Shown: piece by piece, positions 19,201 to 27,431 of the stretch | Layout of the letters: the number at the start of each line of letters is the position of its first letter | How positions within the stretch are numbered: the stretch's first letter is position 1 | Assembly (NCBI GenBank): GCA_902630885.1 | Contig: CACOWI010000003.1 | Coordinates: 1-64,000, forward strand | Source: an uncultured SAR86 cluster bacterium | GTDB lineage: Bacteria > Pseudomonadota > Gammaproteobacteria > Magnimaribacterales > D2472 | Direction: 5' to 3' | DNA: 64,000 bases | The notes under the pieces: model-generated | Database searches by the model: none | What the model was told of the DNA's origin: nothing | The model's input: the letters and a program-made list of their open reading frames with translations, nothing else | Program-made: the position numbers and the translations under genes

Positions 19201-19384
19201 CTATGACATTGGATCATTCGTTAGATATGACTTTGACGATGGTCATTTTGTTGCCTTGAGTGTTTCAAACTTAATGGATGATATTCCTGAGAAGAATGTT
19301 GACCTTGGTTGGCCTTGGTTTGCTACTTACTACTATTCACCAGTAGGTAGAGAATTATTCTTAACTTATAGGTACACATTCTAA
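16286..19384 (+). CDS. TonB-dependent outer-membrane receptor with acidic/serine N-terminal extension
   Basis: A 1,032-residue receptor. Signal peptide at about 1-23, then a low-complexity stretch rich in Glu, Val, Ser and Ala (24-68), a TonB-box-like ELSKISVTGSR (69-79), a plug domain with GSRIKRTD and the DFGPGRTLVLVNGKR signature, and a 22-strand barrel ending in YRYTF with the C-terminal Phe needed for barrel insertion. The plug sequence is of the IKR/oligopeptide or polysaccharide type found in xanthomonads, alteromonads and marine relatives. The ligand is not known; the divergent S9 peptidase suggests peptides. A strong terminator follows and then the TonB2 energiser operon on the same strand. 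Confidence 0.95.
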   Translation: MLNVKNTFLAAILAVGFSSLIYADNPGEVVSEPAEVVESTEEVASEAVVESSSSESSSASASASGDEVELSKISVTGSRIKRTDIEGPQPLVVITSDDIDQGGFLSVYEAVASVAQNTGQTVMDGLGGGNNNASNNQLNLRDFGPGRTLVLVNGKRRANYPYPQGDGDASFNWNRIPIGIVERIEILTSGASAVYGADAVAGVVNVILVDGMEEFAVQARVGAHQPFTNRSAGESVNIEISGGKYFDNGSMVYGIDLSTVNPLRGTDREQLDDIYDEPVGYYHYGTWAGYLGARGYSGYALLPTNSGATTTCEDLNMRTDSMQNYGWGASDYTDPITGKTWDALGRSTYGDNFNYCNLDNGKWSTIRNGSDNASVYVAGTYNFDNGVQITADVHYWETEVDSVSRPKFVIQNYYATGGVVLEDGTLAADGAGNIYYTGTDRTFSPAMFRFGGAYLQGQRFFPESEWQGVYDEDTLSYTIAASGNFDFRDAIWDWELAIVNDEYTFTRGGLEVTESGLERWSCGAAANTAYASSCVSSRFGFGIFNPDTFWGDVKLAESYGLWKMAYINGDSGSESVQFNVTGDLFTLPAGPVGFALHLDDTTTDYDISPDQTFLDDDIWGRSTTRGGGERSRESYAVEFSIPVTADFNMYAARRYDSYDELSTQIGDRSTDQLSFTWNASENLMIRAGWGESFAAPSLPYIYKGESGSFGTPCDYYGRYYNEGVVNLDGTNCLADKYTQLNATLSSSGNLNLRAEDGEQYNLGFVIDLVDSSKVKMDMTLDFVELELENIVVSTSSTQVLIDEMICKAQEDGINTPGYSYGASYCADIYASVIRGAEWQPQGGGTFTGETPPEGGIDTVKYGYINGATRYYRGADLALSSRFLTDNAGDFFVSLSIAYVDDERRAVDASAPLESIMDQERRLRSRSYLSFSWTKNDWAAGISTSRIGSMNYSSTWNNRGPNSYGNPRKIDPYYDIGSFVRYDFDDGHFVALSVSNLMDDIPEKNVDLGWPWFATYYYSPVGRELFLTYRYTF

Positions 19385-19401
19385 TATAGAAATATGCTTT
19401 T

Positions 19402-19429
19402 AAATCCCCTCATTTGAGGGGATTTTTTT
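19402..19429 (+). terminator. Rho-independent terminator after the TonB receptor
   Basis: AATCCCCTC pairs with GAGGGGATT (9-bp stem, loop ATTT) and is followed by seven T. It lies about 18 bases after the receptor stop codon and separates it from the downstream DUF3450-TtpC-ExbBD-TonB operon. Confidence 0.93.
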
Positions 19430-19476
19430 ATGAGACTGAAGTTTTTATTAATATCTAATATAATTAAGAAAACATT

Positions 19477-20250
19477 ATGGATATAAAAAAAATATTTATT
19501 GCTTTATTAATAGTTCCCATTCTGATTGGACAAGAAGTAAATCAGGATGAATCAATTAATGAAAGAGAGTTAATGGAAAAGGCTATCGAAATTGAGGCCT
19601 CATCATCTAATGCAGCAGCTGAAAGACAATCATATATAGATAATATTGATAATCAAATTATTATACTTATTGGAGATATTCAGTTTTTATCTCAGCAGCT
19701 TGACTTAACCAATATATATAATAGGCAACTGCAAGAGTTAATTGAATCTCAGGAAGCTGAGATTATTTCCATTAACGAACAGATGGCTGAACTTGATAAG
19801 ACTAATAGGGGTATCCTTCCTAAGCTTGAAGAAATGGTAAACACTTTAAGCTCAATTGTTGAAAATGACACTCCATTTTTAATGACTGAAAGACTTGCTC
19901 GAATTGATGATCTAAAAGATATTCTTGTTCAATCTAATGTATCTACTTCTGAAAAATTTAGAAGAGTTTTCGAAGCTTATCAAATAGAAAATGAATACGG
20001 AAGAACAATTGAAGCTTATAGGGATGAAATTGTTATTGATTCAGAAACATTTAATGTAGAAGTATTTAGGCTTGGAAGAGTCGGTTTATACGCTAGAACC
20101 TCAGATGGAAAAAATACTGCAATGTTCAGCAAAAGTGAGAATAAATGGATTAAGAAAAGAGGAATAGATAATGAATTAGTTGTTGCTTTGAAAATTGCAA
20201 GAAAAGAGTTGCCACCCTCATTGCTTAAACTCCCAGTGGAGAGAATATAA
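19477..20250 (+). CDS. DUF3450 coiled-coil periplasmic protein of the TonB2 operon
   Basis: A 257-residue protein with a signal peptide (about residues 1-18) and a long predicted coiled coil (about 25-125, many heptad Leu/Ile with Glu/Gln), then a compact C-terminal domain (VFRLGRVGLYARTSDGK region). It matches the DUF3450 family, which regularly heads TonB2/TtpC operons in Vibrio, Shewanella and other marine gammaproteobacteria. Its stop overlaps the start of the TtpC-like gene by one base. The function is not settled; a periplasmic partner of the TtpC N-terminal domain is a reasonable guess because both share a coiled coil followed by a similar RLGR/RIGT strand. Confidence 0.85.
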   Translation: MDIKKIFIALLIVPILIGQEVNQDESINERELMEKAIEIEASSSNAAAERQSYIDNIDNQIIILIGDIQFLSQQLDLTNIYNRQLQELIESQEAEIISINEQMAELDKTNRGILPKLEEMVNTLSSIVENDTPFLMTERLARIDDLKDILVQSNVSTSEKFRRVFEAYQIENEYGRTIEAYRDEIVIDSETFNVEVFRLGRVGLYARTSDGKNTAMFSKSENKWIKKRGIDNELVVALKIARKELPPSLLKLPVERI

Positions 20251-21608
20251 TGAATAAATATCTATTATTTTTACCATTATTAATTCTCAATCTGAATATA
20301 TTTTCTCAAGAATCTAATGTAGATTCTATTGAAGAAATTCCATCTAAATTAGAACAACTTATTATTGATATTGAATCTGAAATAGATGTTGAAAAAAGAT
20401 TTGATTTCAGTAGATCAAATTCCAAAGAAAAACAACTTAATGATCTAAAAAGAATAAATAAAAAACTTAAATCTGATCTAAAAACAGCAGAGGACCTTTC
20501 AGTAAGACTTATCGCAGAATTTGATGATAATGAAAAACAACTTGCTGAGCTTGAAGAAAAACTAACTTTGAAATTAGGAAATCTTGGTGAGATGTTTGGT
20601 GTTGTAAAGCAAGTATCAGGTCAAACAAGAGGAGAGTTTAAAAACTCAATAACCAATATTGATAATCCCGATAGAGACTCATTCTTAAAAAACTTATCTG
20701 AGTCTAAAAAATTACCTGATTTATCTGATATCTCATCATTATGGGTTGAACTTGTTAAAGAAATTAGAAACGCTGAAACAATAACTACTTTCAAGACAAA
20801 AGTGTTATCCGCTGATGGAGATAACAGTGAGCTTGAGGTCTTAAGAATTGGAACATTTTCGCTAACTCAAGATGGTAGTTTTTTAAAACACTTGATAGAC
20901 ACTAATCAAATTGAATTTTTACCTTCCCAACCAGCTGGTGTTAGTAAAAGGAAGTTAAAACAGTTACAGAATAGTTCTGATGGGGTTTACGAAGTTGACA
21001 TTGATCCAACTAGGGGAGCTATTCTAGACAAACTTATACAAAAGAAAACTTTTTTCCAGAGAATAGCCGATGGTGGCTTTGTAGGATATGTAATTATTCT
21101 ACTGGGATTAGGCGGCGTTGCATTGGCTAGTGAGAGAATTTATGTTTTGAGAAACACACTTGAAAGCATCCAAAAACAAGAAAAAAGCGAAAATATTATA
21201 GAGGGCAATCTTTTAGGAACCTTGCTCAAAACTGCAAAAGATAATGTTAATGAATCGCTTGATTCACTTGAATTAATATTGGATGAGAAAATCCAATCAA
21301 TAACACCATCAATTGAAATTAGAGTTAAGGCAATAAAACTTATTGCCACAGTTGCACCATTACTTGGGCTTCTTGGTACTGTTATTGGTATGATTGAAAC
21401 TTTCCAAGCTATTACGTTATTTGGTACCGGTGATCCTAAATTAATGGCTGGAGGAATTTCTCAGGCATTAGTTACAACAATGTTGGGATTGATTGTTGCT
21501 GCGCCTTTATTATTTATGCACTCTTATGCTGAAAATTATTCTAAATCAATTATTTCATTCCTTGAGGAAAAGGCATCTGGCATTGTTGCTAATAAAACAA
21601 AAAAATGA
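20250..21608 (+). CDS. ttpC: TtpC-like MotA/TolQ/ExbB family proton-channel protein
   Basis: A 452-residue inner-membrane protein: signal peptide, periplasmic coiled coil (about 25-120), a globular part that echoes the C-terminal domain of the preceding DUF3450 protein, then a MotA/TolQ/ExbB domain with spans near 275-292, 365-386 and 405-425 (LLGLLGTVIGMIETF is the family core). In Vibrio anguillarum TtpC is needed for TonB2 to energise receptors, in addition to ExbB2 and ExbD2. It is coupled to both neighbours (one-base overlap upstream, four-base overlap with exbB downstream). Confidence 0.9.
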   Translation: MNKYLLFLPLLILNLNIFSQESNVDSIEEIPSKLEQLIIDIESEIDVEKRFDFSRSNSKEKQLNDLKRINKKLKSDLKTAEDLSVRLIAEFDDNEKQLAELEEKLTLKLGNLGEMFGVVKQVSGQTRGEFKNSITNIDNPDRDSFLKNLSESKKLPDLSDISSLWVELVKEIRNAETITTFKTKVLSADGDNSELEVLRIGTFSLTQDGSFLKHLIDTNQIEFLPSQPAGVSKRKLKQLQNSSDGVYEVDIDPTRGAILDKLIQKKTFFQRIADGGFVGYVIILLGLGGVALASERIYVLRNTLESIQKQEKSENIIEGNLLGTLLKTAKDNVNESLDSLELILDEKIQSITPSIEIRVKAIKLIATVAPLLGLLGTVIGMIETFQAITLFGTGDPKLMAGGISQALVTTMLGLIVAAPLLFMHSYAENYSKSIISFLEEKASGIVANKTKK

Positions 21609-22096
21609 TCAGTGAAGTTTTTAAAACTTATTCAAATTTTATCAATCAGGGTGGACCTGTTGTTTTAATTTTATTTCTTATAAGTATCTATTTATTTATT
21701 TTAATTTCTGCAAAATTCAAATTTTTATTTTCAGACATTGAGTTACTTAAATCAGAATATAAACAAAATCTTCGGGAGTTAAAAAAAGACCAATTTTATT
21801 CATTAAATTTGTCAGCCCTAAAGTGCGATTTTAAAAATCTTATAACCAAAGATTTTTATATTATTCAAACGCTTATTGCCCTATGTCCAGTACTTGGATT
21901 ATTAGGAACAGTAACAGGAATGATTGAAGTTTTTGATGTTGTTTCATTTTTTGGAACGGGTAACGCAAGAGCTTTAGCCTCAGGAATCACCAAAGCCACT
22001 TTACCGACTATGACTGGTATGGCCATAAGTATTGTTGGCTTGTTGACCTATACAGTGCTTAACAGCAAGTCACAATCGTTAATTTCAGAATTATGA
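21605..22096 (+). CDS. exbB: ExbB2-type proton channel subunit
   Basis: A 163-residue MotA/TolQ/ExbB protein with three membrane spans, about 15-35, 82-105 (LCPVLGLLGTVTGMIEVF) and 120-150. It is shorter than E. coli ExbB, as is usual for the ExbB2 form in TonB2 operons. With ExbD it would form the proton-driven motor that powers TonB. Start and stop overlap the flanking ttpC and exbD genes by four bases each, a tight translational chain. Confidence 0.92.
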   Translation: MISEVFKTYSNFINQGGPVVLILFLISIYLFILISAKFKFLFSDIELLKSEYKQNLRELKKDQFYSLNLSALKCDFKNLITKDFYIIQTLIALCPVLGLLGTVTGMIEVFDVVSFFGTGNARALASGITKATLPTMTGMAISIVGLLTYTVLNSKSQSLISEL

Positions 22097-22494
22097 GACG
22101 AAGAAAAAAAATATATCAAGAAGAATCTGGATTAGATTTAACACCAATGCTTGATATTGTTTTCATAATGTTAATTTTCTTTATTGTTACAACTTCATTT
22201 GTAAAAGAATCTGGTATTGAGGTAAACAGACCAAATGCTGAAACAGCAGAAAGAAATGAAAAAGGTAATATTCTTGTTGCAATATCAGAAAATAATGAGA
22301 TTTATATCGATAGAAGAAAAGTCGAGTTAAGAGCAATTAGACCAAATATTATTAGATTACGTGCAGAAAATCCTGAAGGTGCTGTTATCATTCAGGCTGA
22401 TAAAGCGTCTCAAACTGGATTGCTTGTTGAAGCCATGGATCAAATAAGATTAGCTGGAGTGCTTGAAATTTCAATAGCAGCAGAAAATGATTAA
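22093..22494 (+). CDS. exbD: ExbD biopolymer transport protein
   Basis: A 133-residue protein with a cytoplasmic basic N-terminus (RRRKK), one membrane span (about 17-37) and a periplasmic domain. LTPMLDIVF carries Asp21, which corresponds to the proton-translocating Asp25 of E. coli ExbD. It overlaps exbB by four bases and tonB by eight. Confidence 0.95.
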   Translation: MRRRKKIYQEESGLDLTPMLDIVFIMLIFFIVTTSFVKESGIEVNRPNAETAERNEKGNILVAISENNEIYIDRRKVELRAIRPNIIRLRAENPEGAVIIQADKASQTGLLVEAMDQIRLAGVLEISIAAEND

Positions 22495-23098
22495 AAAGTA
22501 TTCAGGACAATTGATTGGGTTTTTCTCAGCAATTATTTTTTTCATGCTTTTGGCTTATATAGTAAAACCAAGTTCTGAAGCATTAAAAAATGAAAATTCA
22601 TTTAGAGTTGTTGATTTCATAAGACTTAAAAAAGATACATCCCTCAAGGAGAAAACAAGAGCTATTCCAGATAAACCAGAACCGCCAAAAAAACCACCTC
22701 CACCAGATTTACCAACTCCTGAGCTTCAAGCTCCACCGCAGGCACCAAACCTTGACATTGAGTTTCCAGATATTTCCATTCCAACTGATTTTAAAGGTGC
22801 TTTTTTGGGTCCTCAAAATCAAGGAGGTAACTCACAGGTAATTCCATTGGTAAGAATTAATCCTCAATATCCTAGAAATGAATTACTTGCAGGTGTTGAA
22901 GGTTGGGTAAAGGTTAGATTTACTGTCGAGCCTGATGGTTCTGTGTCATCACCTAAAGTTGTTGAGTCAAAACCTCCAAGAGTCTTCGATTCATCAGCAT
23001 TAAGAGCAATAAAAAAATGGAAATTCAAACCTAAAGTTGTTAATGGTGTTGCAGTTTCTCAGGATGGGACTCAGATCATAGAGTTTAAATTATTTTAA
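22487..23098 (+). CDS. tonB: TonB energy transducer (TonB2 type)
   Basis: A 203-residue protein: one N-terminal membrane span (about 9-27), a proline-rich periplasmic stretch (about 61-88, with PEPPKKPPPP) and a C-terminal TonB domain (about 120-203) with YPRNELLAGVEGWVKVRF and the AIKKWKFKP motif. It couples the ExbBD motor to the TonB box of outer-membrane receptors, presumably both receptors in this window and others elsewhere. The short proline region is typical of TonB2. Confidence 0.95.
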   Translation: MIKKYSGQLIGFFSAIIFFMLLAYIVKPSSEALKNENSFRVVDFIRLKKDTSLKEKTRAIPDKPEPPKKPPPPDLPTPELQAPPQAPNLDIEFPDISIPTDFKGAFLGPQNQGGNSQVIPLVRINPQYPRNELLAGVEGWVKVRFTVEPDGSVSSPKVVESKPPRVFDSSALRAIKKWKFKPKVVNGVAVSQDGTQIIEFKLF

Positions 23099-23099
23099 T

Positions 23100-24308
23100 A
23101 TGAGAACACTTAGCATACTAATTTTTACATTTTTTATATCTATAAATATTTATAGTGAAGAAGTTCTTAATGAAACTGTATATTGGGAATTAACAAGAGT
23201 TGATACAAAAATTGAAGAAAAAAAATACGATGAAGCAGAGGATATTCTTAGATATTGGTATAAGAAAAACTGGCGCTCAAGATCATATAATAAAGCTGTT
23301 ATTGCAAGAACATATGGTTTTTTTCTTTATCAAAGAGAAAGATTTGATGAAGCTCTAGAAAAACTTCAAACTGCTTATGATGAAAATGCTTTACCCTTAG
23401 CTGAAGCTACTTCCCTTGTTCAAGCCATGGCCCAACTTTATTCTGCTCAAGGACAGATTTCAAAAGCAAAAGAACTCCTATTAAACTTTATTGAAAAAGC
23501 GGAATCTAATGCAAAACCAGTTCCTGGTATGCACAATGTATATGCAATAACAGCACTTATTTATGCTTCTGAAAAAAATTATGATGTTGCATATGACTAT
23601 ATCAATTTAGCAATCTCTCTTTCAACCGCCTTTAGAGAAGACTGGTATCAATTAAAATTCGCTATTGAATATAATAGAGAGGATTACTTAAATGCTGAAA
23701 TATCCGCAAAAGAACTTTTATTGAACAAGCCTGAAAATAAAAGGTACTATGTTCAGCTTTCTGCGATATATAACATACTTGAGAAGTATGATCTCTCTCT
23801 TGCAACAATTGAAGTAAGCTATATGAAAGGATTGCTAGAGAAACCTGAGGAATTTCAGAATTTAGCAAGTTTTTATTTATATAAGCAAAATCCAGCTATG
23901 TCAGCACGAGTTTTAGAGACTGCTTTGTCCAATAAAAATATCGAATTTGATAAAGCAAATGCAAAGTTGTTATCAGATGCCTGGTTGTTTGCTAAAGAAA
24001 GATCTAGATCTCTTGAGGTGATTGAAAAATCATTAAATGCCGATCCAAAAGACCAAAAGCTTGTTAAGCAATATATCAATATCGCTTTTAGTGCATTCAA
24101 ATGGGATGAAGTAATAAAAGGTATTAATAAAGCTGAACAAATAGGTGTTGAGGATGATGGTAAGCATGCGTTGATGATTGGTATTGCATTCTTTGAAAAA
24201 AAGAACCTTAAAAGAGCCGAGGATTCATTTATTGAAGCATCACAAAGTAAGAAATATGCTGACCAAGGCAAAGCTTGGTTAGATTATTTAAATGCTTTAA
24301 GAGGCTAA
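23100..24308 (+). CDS. TPR-repeat periplasmic protein of the TonB2 operon
   Basis: A 402-residue protein with a signal peptide (about 1-19) and helical repeats throughout, consistent with about eight TPR-like units (for example YDEAEDILRYWY, FDEALEKLQTAY and LKRAEDSFIEASQ). It starts one base after the tonB stop codon. A TPR gene closes TonB2 operons in Vibrio and Shewanella as well; its product is thought to help TonB2-dependent uptake, but its partner is not known. Confidence 0.88.
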   Translation: MRTLSILIFTFFISINIYSEEVLNETVYWELTRVDTKIEEKKYDEAEDILRYWYKKNWRSRSYNKAVIARTYGFFLYQRERFDEALEKLQTAYDENALPLAEATSLVQAMAQLYSAQGQISKAKELLLNFIEKAESNAKPVPGMHNVYAITALIYASEKNYDVAYDYINLAISLSTAFREDWYQLKFAIEYNREDYLNAEISAKELLLNKPENKRYYVQLSAIYNILEKYDLSLATIEVSYMKGLLEKPEEFQNLASFYLYKQNPAMSARVLETALSNKNIEFDKANAKLLSDAWLFAKERSRSLEVIEKSLNADPKDQKLVKQYINIAFSAFKWDEVIKGINKAEQIGVEDDGKHALMIGIAFFEKKNLKRAEDSFIEASQSKKYADQGKAWLDYLNALRG

Positions 24309-24353
24309 AAAGTCAATATTGAACTAGACTTAATAAATATTGTCACATTATAG

Positions 24354-25031
24354 ATGATTATCAAAACTGAAAACTTAACTAAAGAATATGTAGCTGGATC
24401 TCAAGTCGTAAAGGCTCTTAAAGGTATTGATCTCTCAGTAAAAAGAGGAGAGTTTGTTTCGATAATGGGCCCATCTGGATCTGGCAAAACTACATTAATG
24501 AATATAATTGGATGTTTAGATTCTCCTACAAGCGGCTCATATCACCTAAATGATAAATCAGTTAGCTCATTAGAAGATGATGAGCTTGCAAAAATTAGAA
24601 ATGAGGAGATTGGTTTTGTATTTCAGTCATTTCATTTATTAGCAAGAAATACTGCTTTTGAAAATGTAATGTTGCCACTTAAGTATGCTGGAGTTAATAA
24701 AGAGGAAGCTACAAAAAGATCAAATGATGTACTTGACCTTGTTGGTCTATCAAGCCGATCAAAACATACTCCATCAGAGTTATCTGGTGGTCAACAACAA
24801 AGGGTTGCTATTGCAAGGGCTCTTGTTAATAGGCCAAGTATTTTATTTGCAGACGAGCCAACAGGAAATCTTGATTCAAAGACTGGACAAGACGTAATGA
24901 AAATTTTTAAAGACCTAAATGAGAACGGACAAACAATTATATTGATAACACACGAAGATAGCGTTGCAAAACAATCTAACAGAATTATAACAATTATGGA
25001 TGGTCTGATAAAATCAGACATAAATGAATGA
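24354..25031 (+). CDS. ABC exporter ATPase, MacB/LolD type
   Basis: A 225-residue nucleotide-binding protein. Walker A GPSGSGKT (39-46), Q-loop in VFQSFHLL, signature LSGGQQQR (143-150), Walker B ILFADEP (163-169) and the H-loop ITHEDS. The sequence belongs to the MacB/LolD/FtsE group. The next genes are a MacA-like adaptor and a separate FtsX-type permease, so here the MacB functions are split into two proteins. It overlaps the adaptor gene by eight bases. Confidence 0.93.
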   Translation: MIIKTENLTKEYVAGSQVVKALKGIDLSVKRGEFVSIMGPSGSGKTTLMNIIGCLDSPTSGSYHLNDKSVSSLEDDELAKIRNEEIGFVFQSFHLLARNTAFENVMLPLKYAGVNKEEATKRSNDVLDLVGLSSRSKHTPSELSGGQQQRVAIARALVNRPSILFADEPTGNLDSKTGQDVMKIFKDLNENGQTIILITHEDSVAKQSNRIITIMDGLIKSDINE

Positions 25032-26223
25032 TATGAAAAATTTAAAGTATATATTTACATCATTATTAATCGTCTCTTCCTGTGGTGGAGGCGGTGATAA
25101 TAAAGATACCCAGTTTTACAAGAAAGAGCAGACTACGCCTCAAAAACTTGAAGTATCAATAGATGCTTCTGGTGTTATTGAAGCTATTTCATCAGTTGAA
25201 ATAAAATCTAAGGCATCAGGCGAGGTTCTTTTTCTTGGCGCTGAGGTAGGAGACTTTATCGATAAAGGTTTTATGTTGGCGCAGATTGATCAAAGAACTG
25301 CTAATAACATAGTTGATCAGACTGAATCAGATCTTGAAGCTGCAAAGGTTCGTCTTTTGAATGCAGAGTCTCAATATGAAAGAGGAATTGAGCTTCATAA
25401 AAATTCGAGTATATCGGACAAAGATTTTGAGGATATAAAGGAAAACTTTGCTCAAGCCAAATCAACATTAGTAAGAAATCAGGTTTCATTCGAAAATGCA
25501 AAAATCGCCTTGGATGACACAATAGTAAAATCACCTATTGACGGAACAGTTATATCAAGGCCTGTTGAGGTAGGGCAGGTAATTTCATCTCCTACTTCTG
25601 CTTTTGGAGAGGGCAGTATTATCATGACTATGGCTGACTTATCAAAAGTCAGAGTAAGAGCTTTAGTTGATGAAATTGACGTTGGAAAGGTAGCGATTGG
25701 TCAAAAAGTATCAATTAAAGTTGCGGCATACAGAGATAAAGAATTTATAGGAACCGTATCTAAAATAGAGCCAAGGGCTTACGTTCAACAAAATGTTACA
25801 ACTTTTCCAGTATTAATTGATATTAACAATGAAGATAACCTTTTATTGATAGGTATGAATACTGATGTTGTTATTCAAATATTAAAAAAAGACGTTAGCT
25901 TGAGTGTTCCAACAATGTCATTAAGAACTAGACAGGATATTTATACAGCCGCTGCTGTCTTGGATATCGACAAAGAGGACATCGACACATTTTTGAACGA
26001 AAGAGTTGATGGCGAAAATTTCAATAGATTTATTGTTATTAAAGATTCAAAAAACGGTCCGTTTTTATCTTGGGTAAAAGTTGGAGAATCAGATTTATAT
26101 AATGTTGAAATTGTTGAGGGTTTAACAAAAGGTGACGTAGTTTATATCCTTCCAAGTAAAAGCCTTTTCGATTATCAAGAGCGCTTTAAAGAAAGAGTTA
26201 GTGGTTCATTCAGTTTTGGATAA
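25024..26223 (+). CDS. MacA/HlyD-type periplasmic adaptor, predicted lipoprotein
   Basis: A 399-residue membrane-fusion protein. The N-terminus ends in a lipobox (IVSSC, Cys20) followed by Gly-Gly-Gly-Gly, so it is probably lipid-anchored. A biotinyl-lipoyl-like domain (SVEIKSKASGEVLFLG), a coiled-coil hairpin (about 95-160), a second half-motif (IVKSPIDGTVISRPVEVGQVI) and beta-barrel domains follow. It links an inner-membrane ABC permease to an outer-membrane channel such as TolC. No tolC gene lies beside it. It overlaps the permease gene by one base (TAATG). Confidence 0.92.
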   Translation: MNDMKNLKYIFTSLLIVSSCGGGGDNKDTQFYKKEQTTPQKLEVSIDASGVIEAISSVEIKSKASGEVLFLGAEVGDFIDKGFMLAQIDQRTANNIVDQTESDLEAAKVRLLNAESQYERGIELHKNSSISDKDFEDIKENFAQAKSTLVRNQVSFENAKIALDDTIVKSPIDGTVISRPVEVGQVISSPTSAFGEGSIIMTMADLSKVRVRALVDEIDVGKVAIGQKVSIKVAAYRDKEFIGTVSKIEPRAYVQQNVTTFPVLIDINNEDNLLLIGMNTDVVIQILKKDVSLSVPTMSLRTRQDIYTAAAVLDIDKEDIDTFLNERVDGENFNRFIVIKDSKNGPFLSWVKVGESDLYNVEIVEGLTKGDVVYILPSKSLFDYQERFKERVSGSFSFG

Positions 26224-27431
26224 TGTTAGTCGAAGAATCAATAAAATCTGCTATATCATCTATAAAAACAAATGGAGTAAGATCTTTTTTAACAGCTTTA
26301 GCCATAATAATTGGAACAGCTGCCGTAATTACTGTAATAGGTATTGGATCAAGTGCTGAGAAGGCTTTAGAAGCAAGCATTGATGATTTGGGTCCAAGAA
26401 CCTTATCAATATTTCCCAGTCAGCGAAAAAGGGGTGGAATATCATCAGGTTTTAATCCATTAGTAATAAAAGATGCAGAGGCTCTAGCTGATAATAAAGA
26501 ACACAACTGGATGATTGCTCCTGCTATGTCTGGCAGTAGACAAATTAAATTTAGAAATTCAAATATTAGTGGTGAAATCAATGGATATTTACCTGTTAAT
26601 TTTGAAGTAAGAGGATTTGAAATTGGGCAAGGACGTATTTTTACTGAAAAAGAAAATCTAGGAAGAAAAAAAGTAATTATTCTTGGATCAAAAGTTCCCG
26701 GAGAACTTAAAACATCAGCAAAACAAATATTAAATAATGAAATATTAGTTGCTGGAACTTCTTATAAAGTCATTGGAATTCTAAAAGAGGAAGGTTCAAC
26801 AGGCTGGCAAAATCCAGATGATGATTTGTATGTTCCATTGTTAACGGCATCGCAAAGAATATTTGGAACAGATAGGCTTGGATGGATTAATGTAGGAATT
26901 TCAAATGAAACCAATGTTGACTATGTCATGATGACAATAGAACAAATCTTAAGACAAAAGCATGATATTGGTCCTGGAGGAGAAAATGATTTTAGGATCA
27001 ATGATTGGAGTCAATATTCAGACCTCAGAAGACAAGCTACTGGAATATTTACTGCGCTAATTGCTGGTATAGCGGGGATAAGTTTAATTGTTGGAGGGAT
27101 CGGTGTCATGAATATCATGTTGGTATCTGTGACTGAAAGAACTCGTGAGATAGGTCTCAGAAAAGCACTAGGCGCAACTCAAAGATCTATAATGATGCAA
27201 TTCATTATAGAAGCGGTCCTTCTTTGTATACTTGGTGGATTATTGGGTGTAATCATTGCAACAACATTACTTTTTCTATTTACATCATTAAATGATTGGA
27301 TATTTTATATGCCTTTCAGTGCAATTATTGGATCAATAACTTTTTCGGCACTTGTAGGTTTGTTTTTTGGTATATGGCCTGCAAAAAGAGCAGCTAAATT
27401 AGATCCAGCTGTTTCTTTAAGATATGAATAA
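26223..27431 (+). CDS. FtsX/MacB-type ABC permease
   Basis: A 402-residue permease with the MacB topology: a first span near residues 19-42, a large periplasmic domain (about 45-275) and three C-terminal spans (about 280-300, 325-350, 365-385). VTERTREIGLRKALGA is the characteristic FtsX-family loop motif. With the preceding ATPase and adaptor it would form a tripartite exporter for a peptide, macrolide-like compound or lipid. It overlaps the glycosyltransferase gene by eight bases, which places that gene in the same operon and hints at export of a glycosylated product. Confidence 0.93.
   Translation: MLVEESIKSAISSIKTNGVRSFLTALAIIIGTAAVITVIGIGSSAEKALEASIDDLGPRTLSIFPSQRKRGGISSGFNPLVIKDAEALADNKEHNWMIAPAMSGSRQIKFRNSNISGEINGYLPVNFEVRGFEIGQGRIFTEKENLGRKKVIILGSKVPGELKTSAKQILNNEILVAGTSYKVIGILKEEGSTGWQNPDDDLYVPLLTASQRIFGTDRLGWINVGISNETNVDYVMMTIEQILRQKHDIGPGGENDFRINDWSQYSDLRRQATGIFTALIAGIAGISLIVGGIGVMNIMLVSVTERTREIGLRKALGATQRSIMMQFIIEAVLLCILGGLLGVIIATTLLFLFTSLNDWIFYMPFSAIIGSITFSALVGLFFGIWPAKRAAKLDPAVSLRYE

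Noticed and set aside
24314-24342. CAATATT/AATATTG inverted repeat before the ABC ATPase gene as a terminator
   Set aside because: The stem is only seven A/T-rich pairs and no T run follows.
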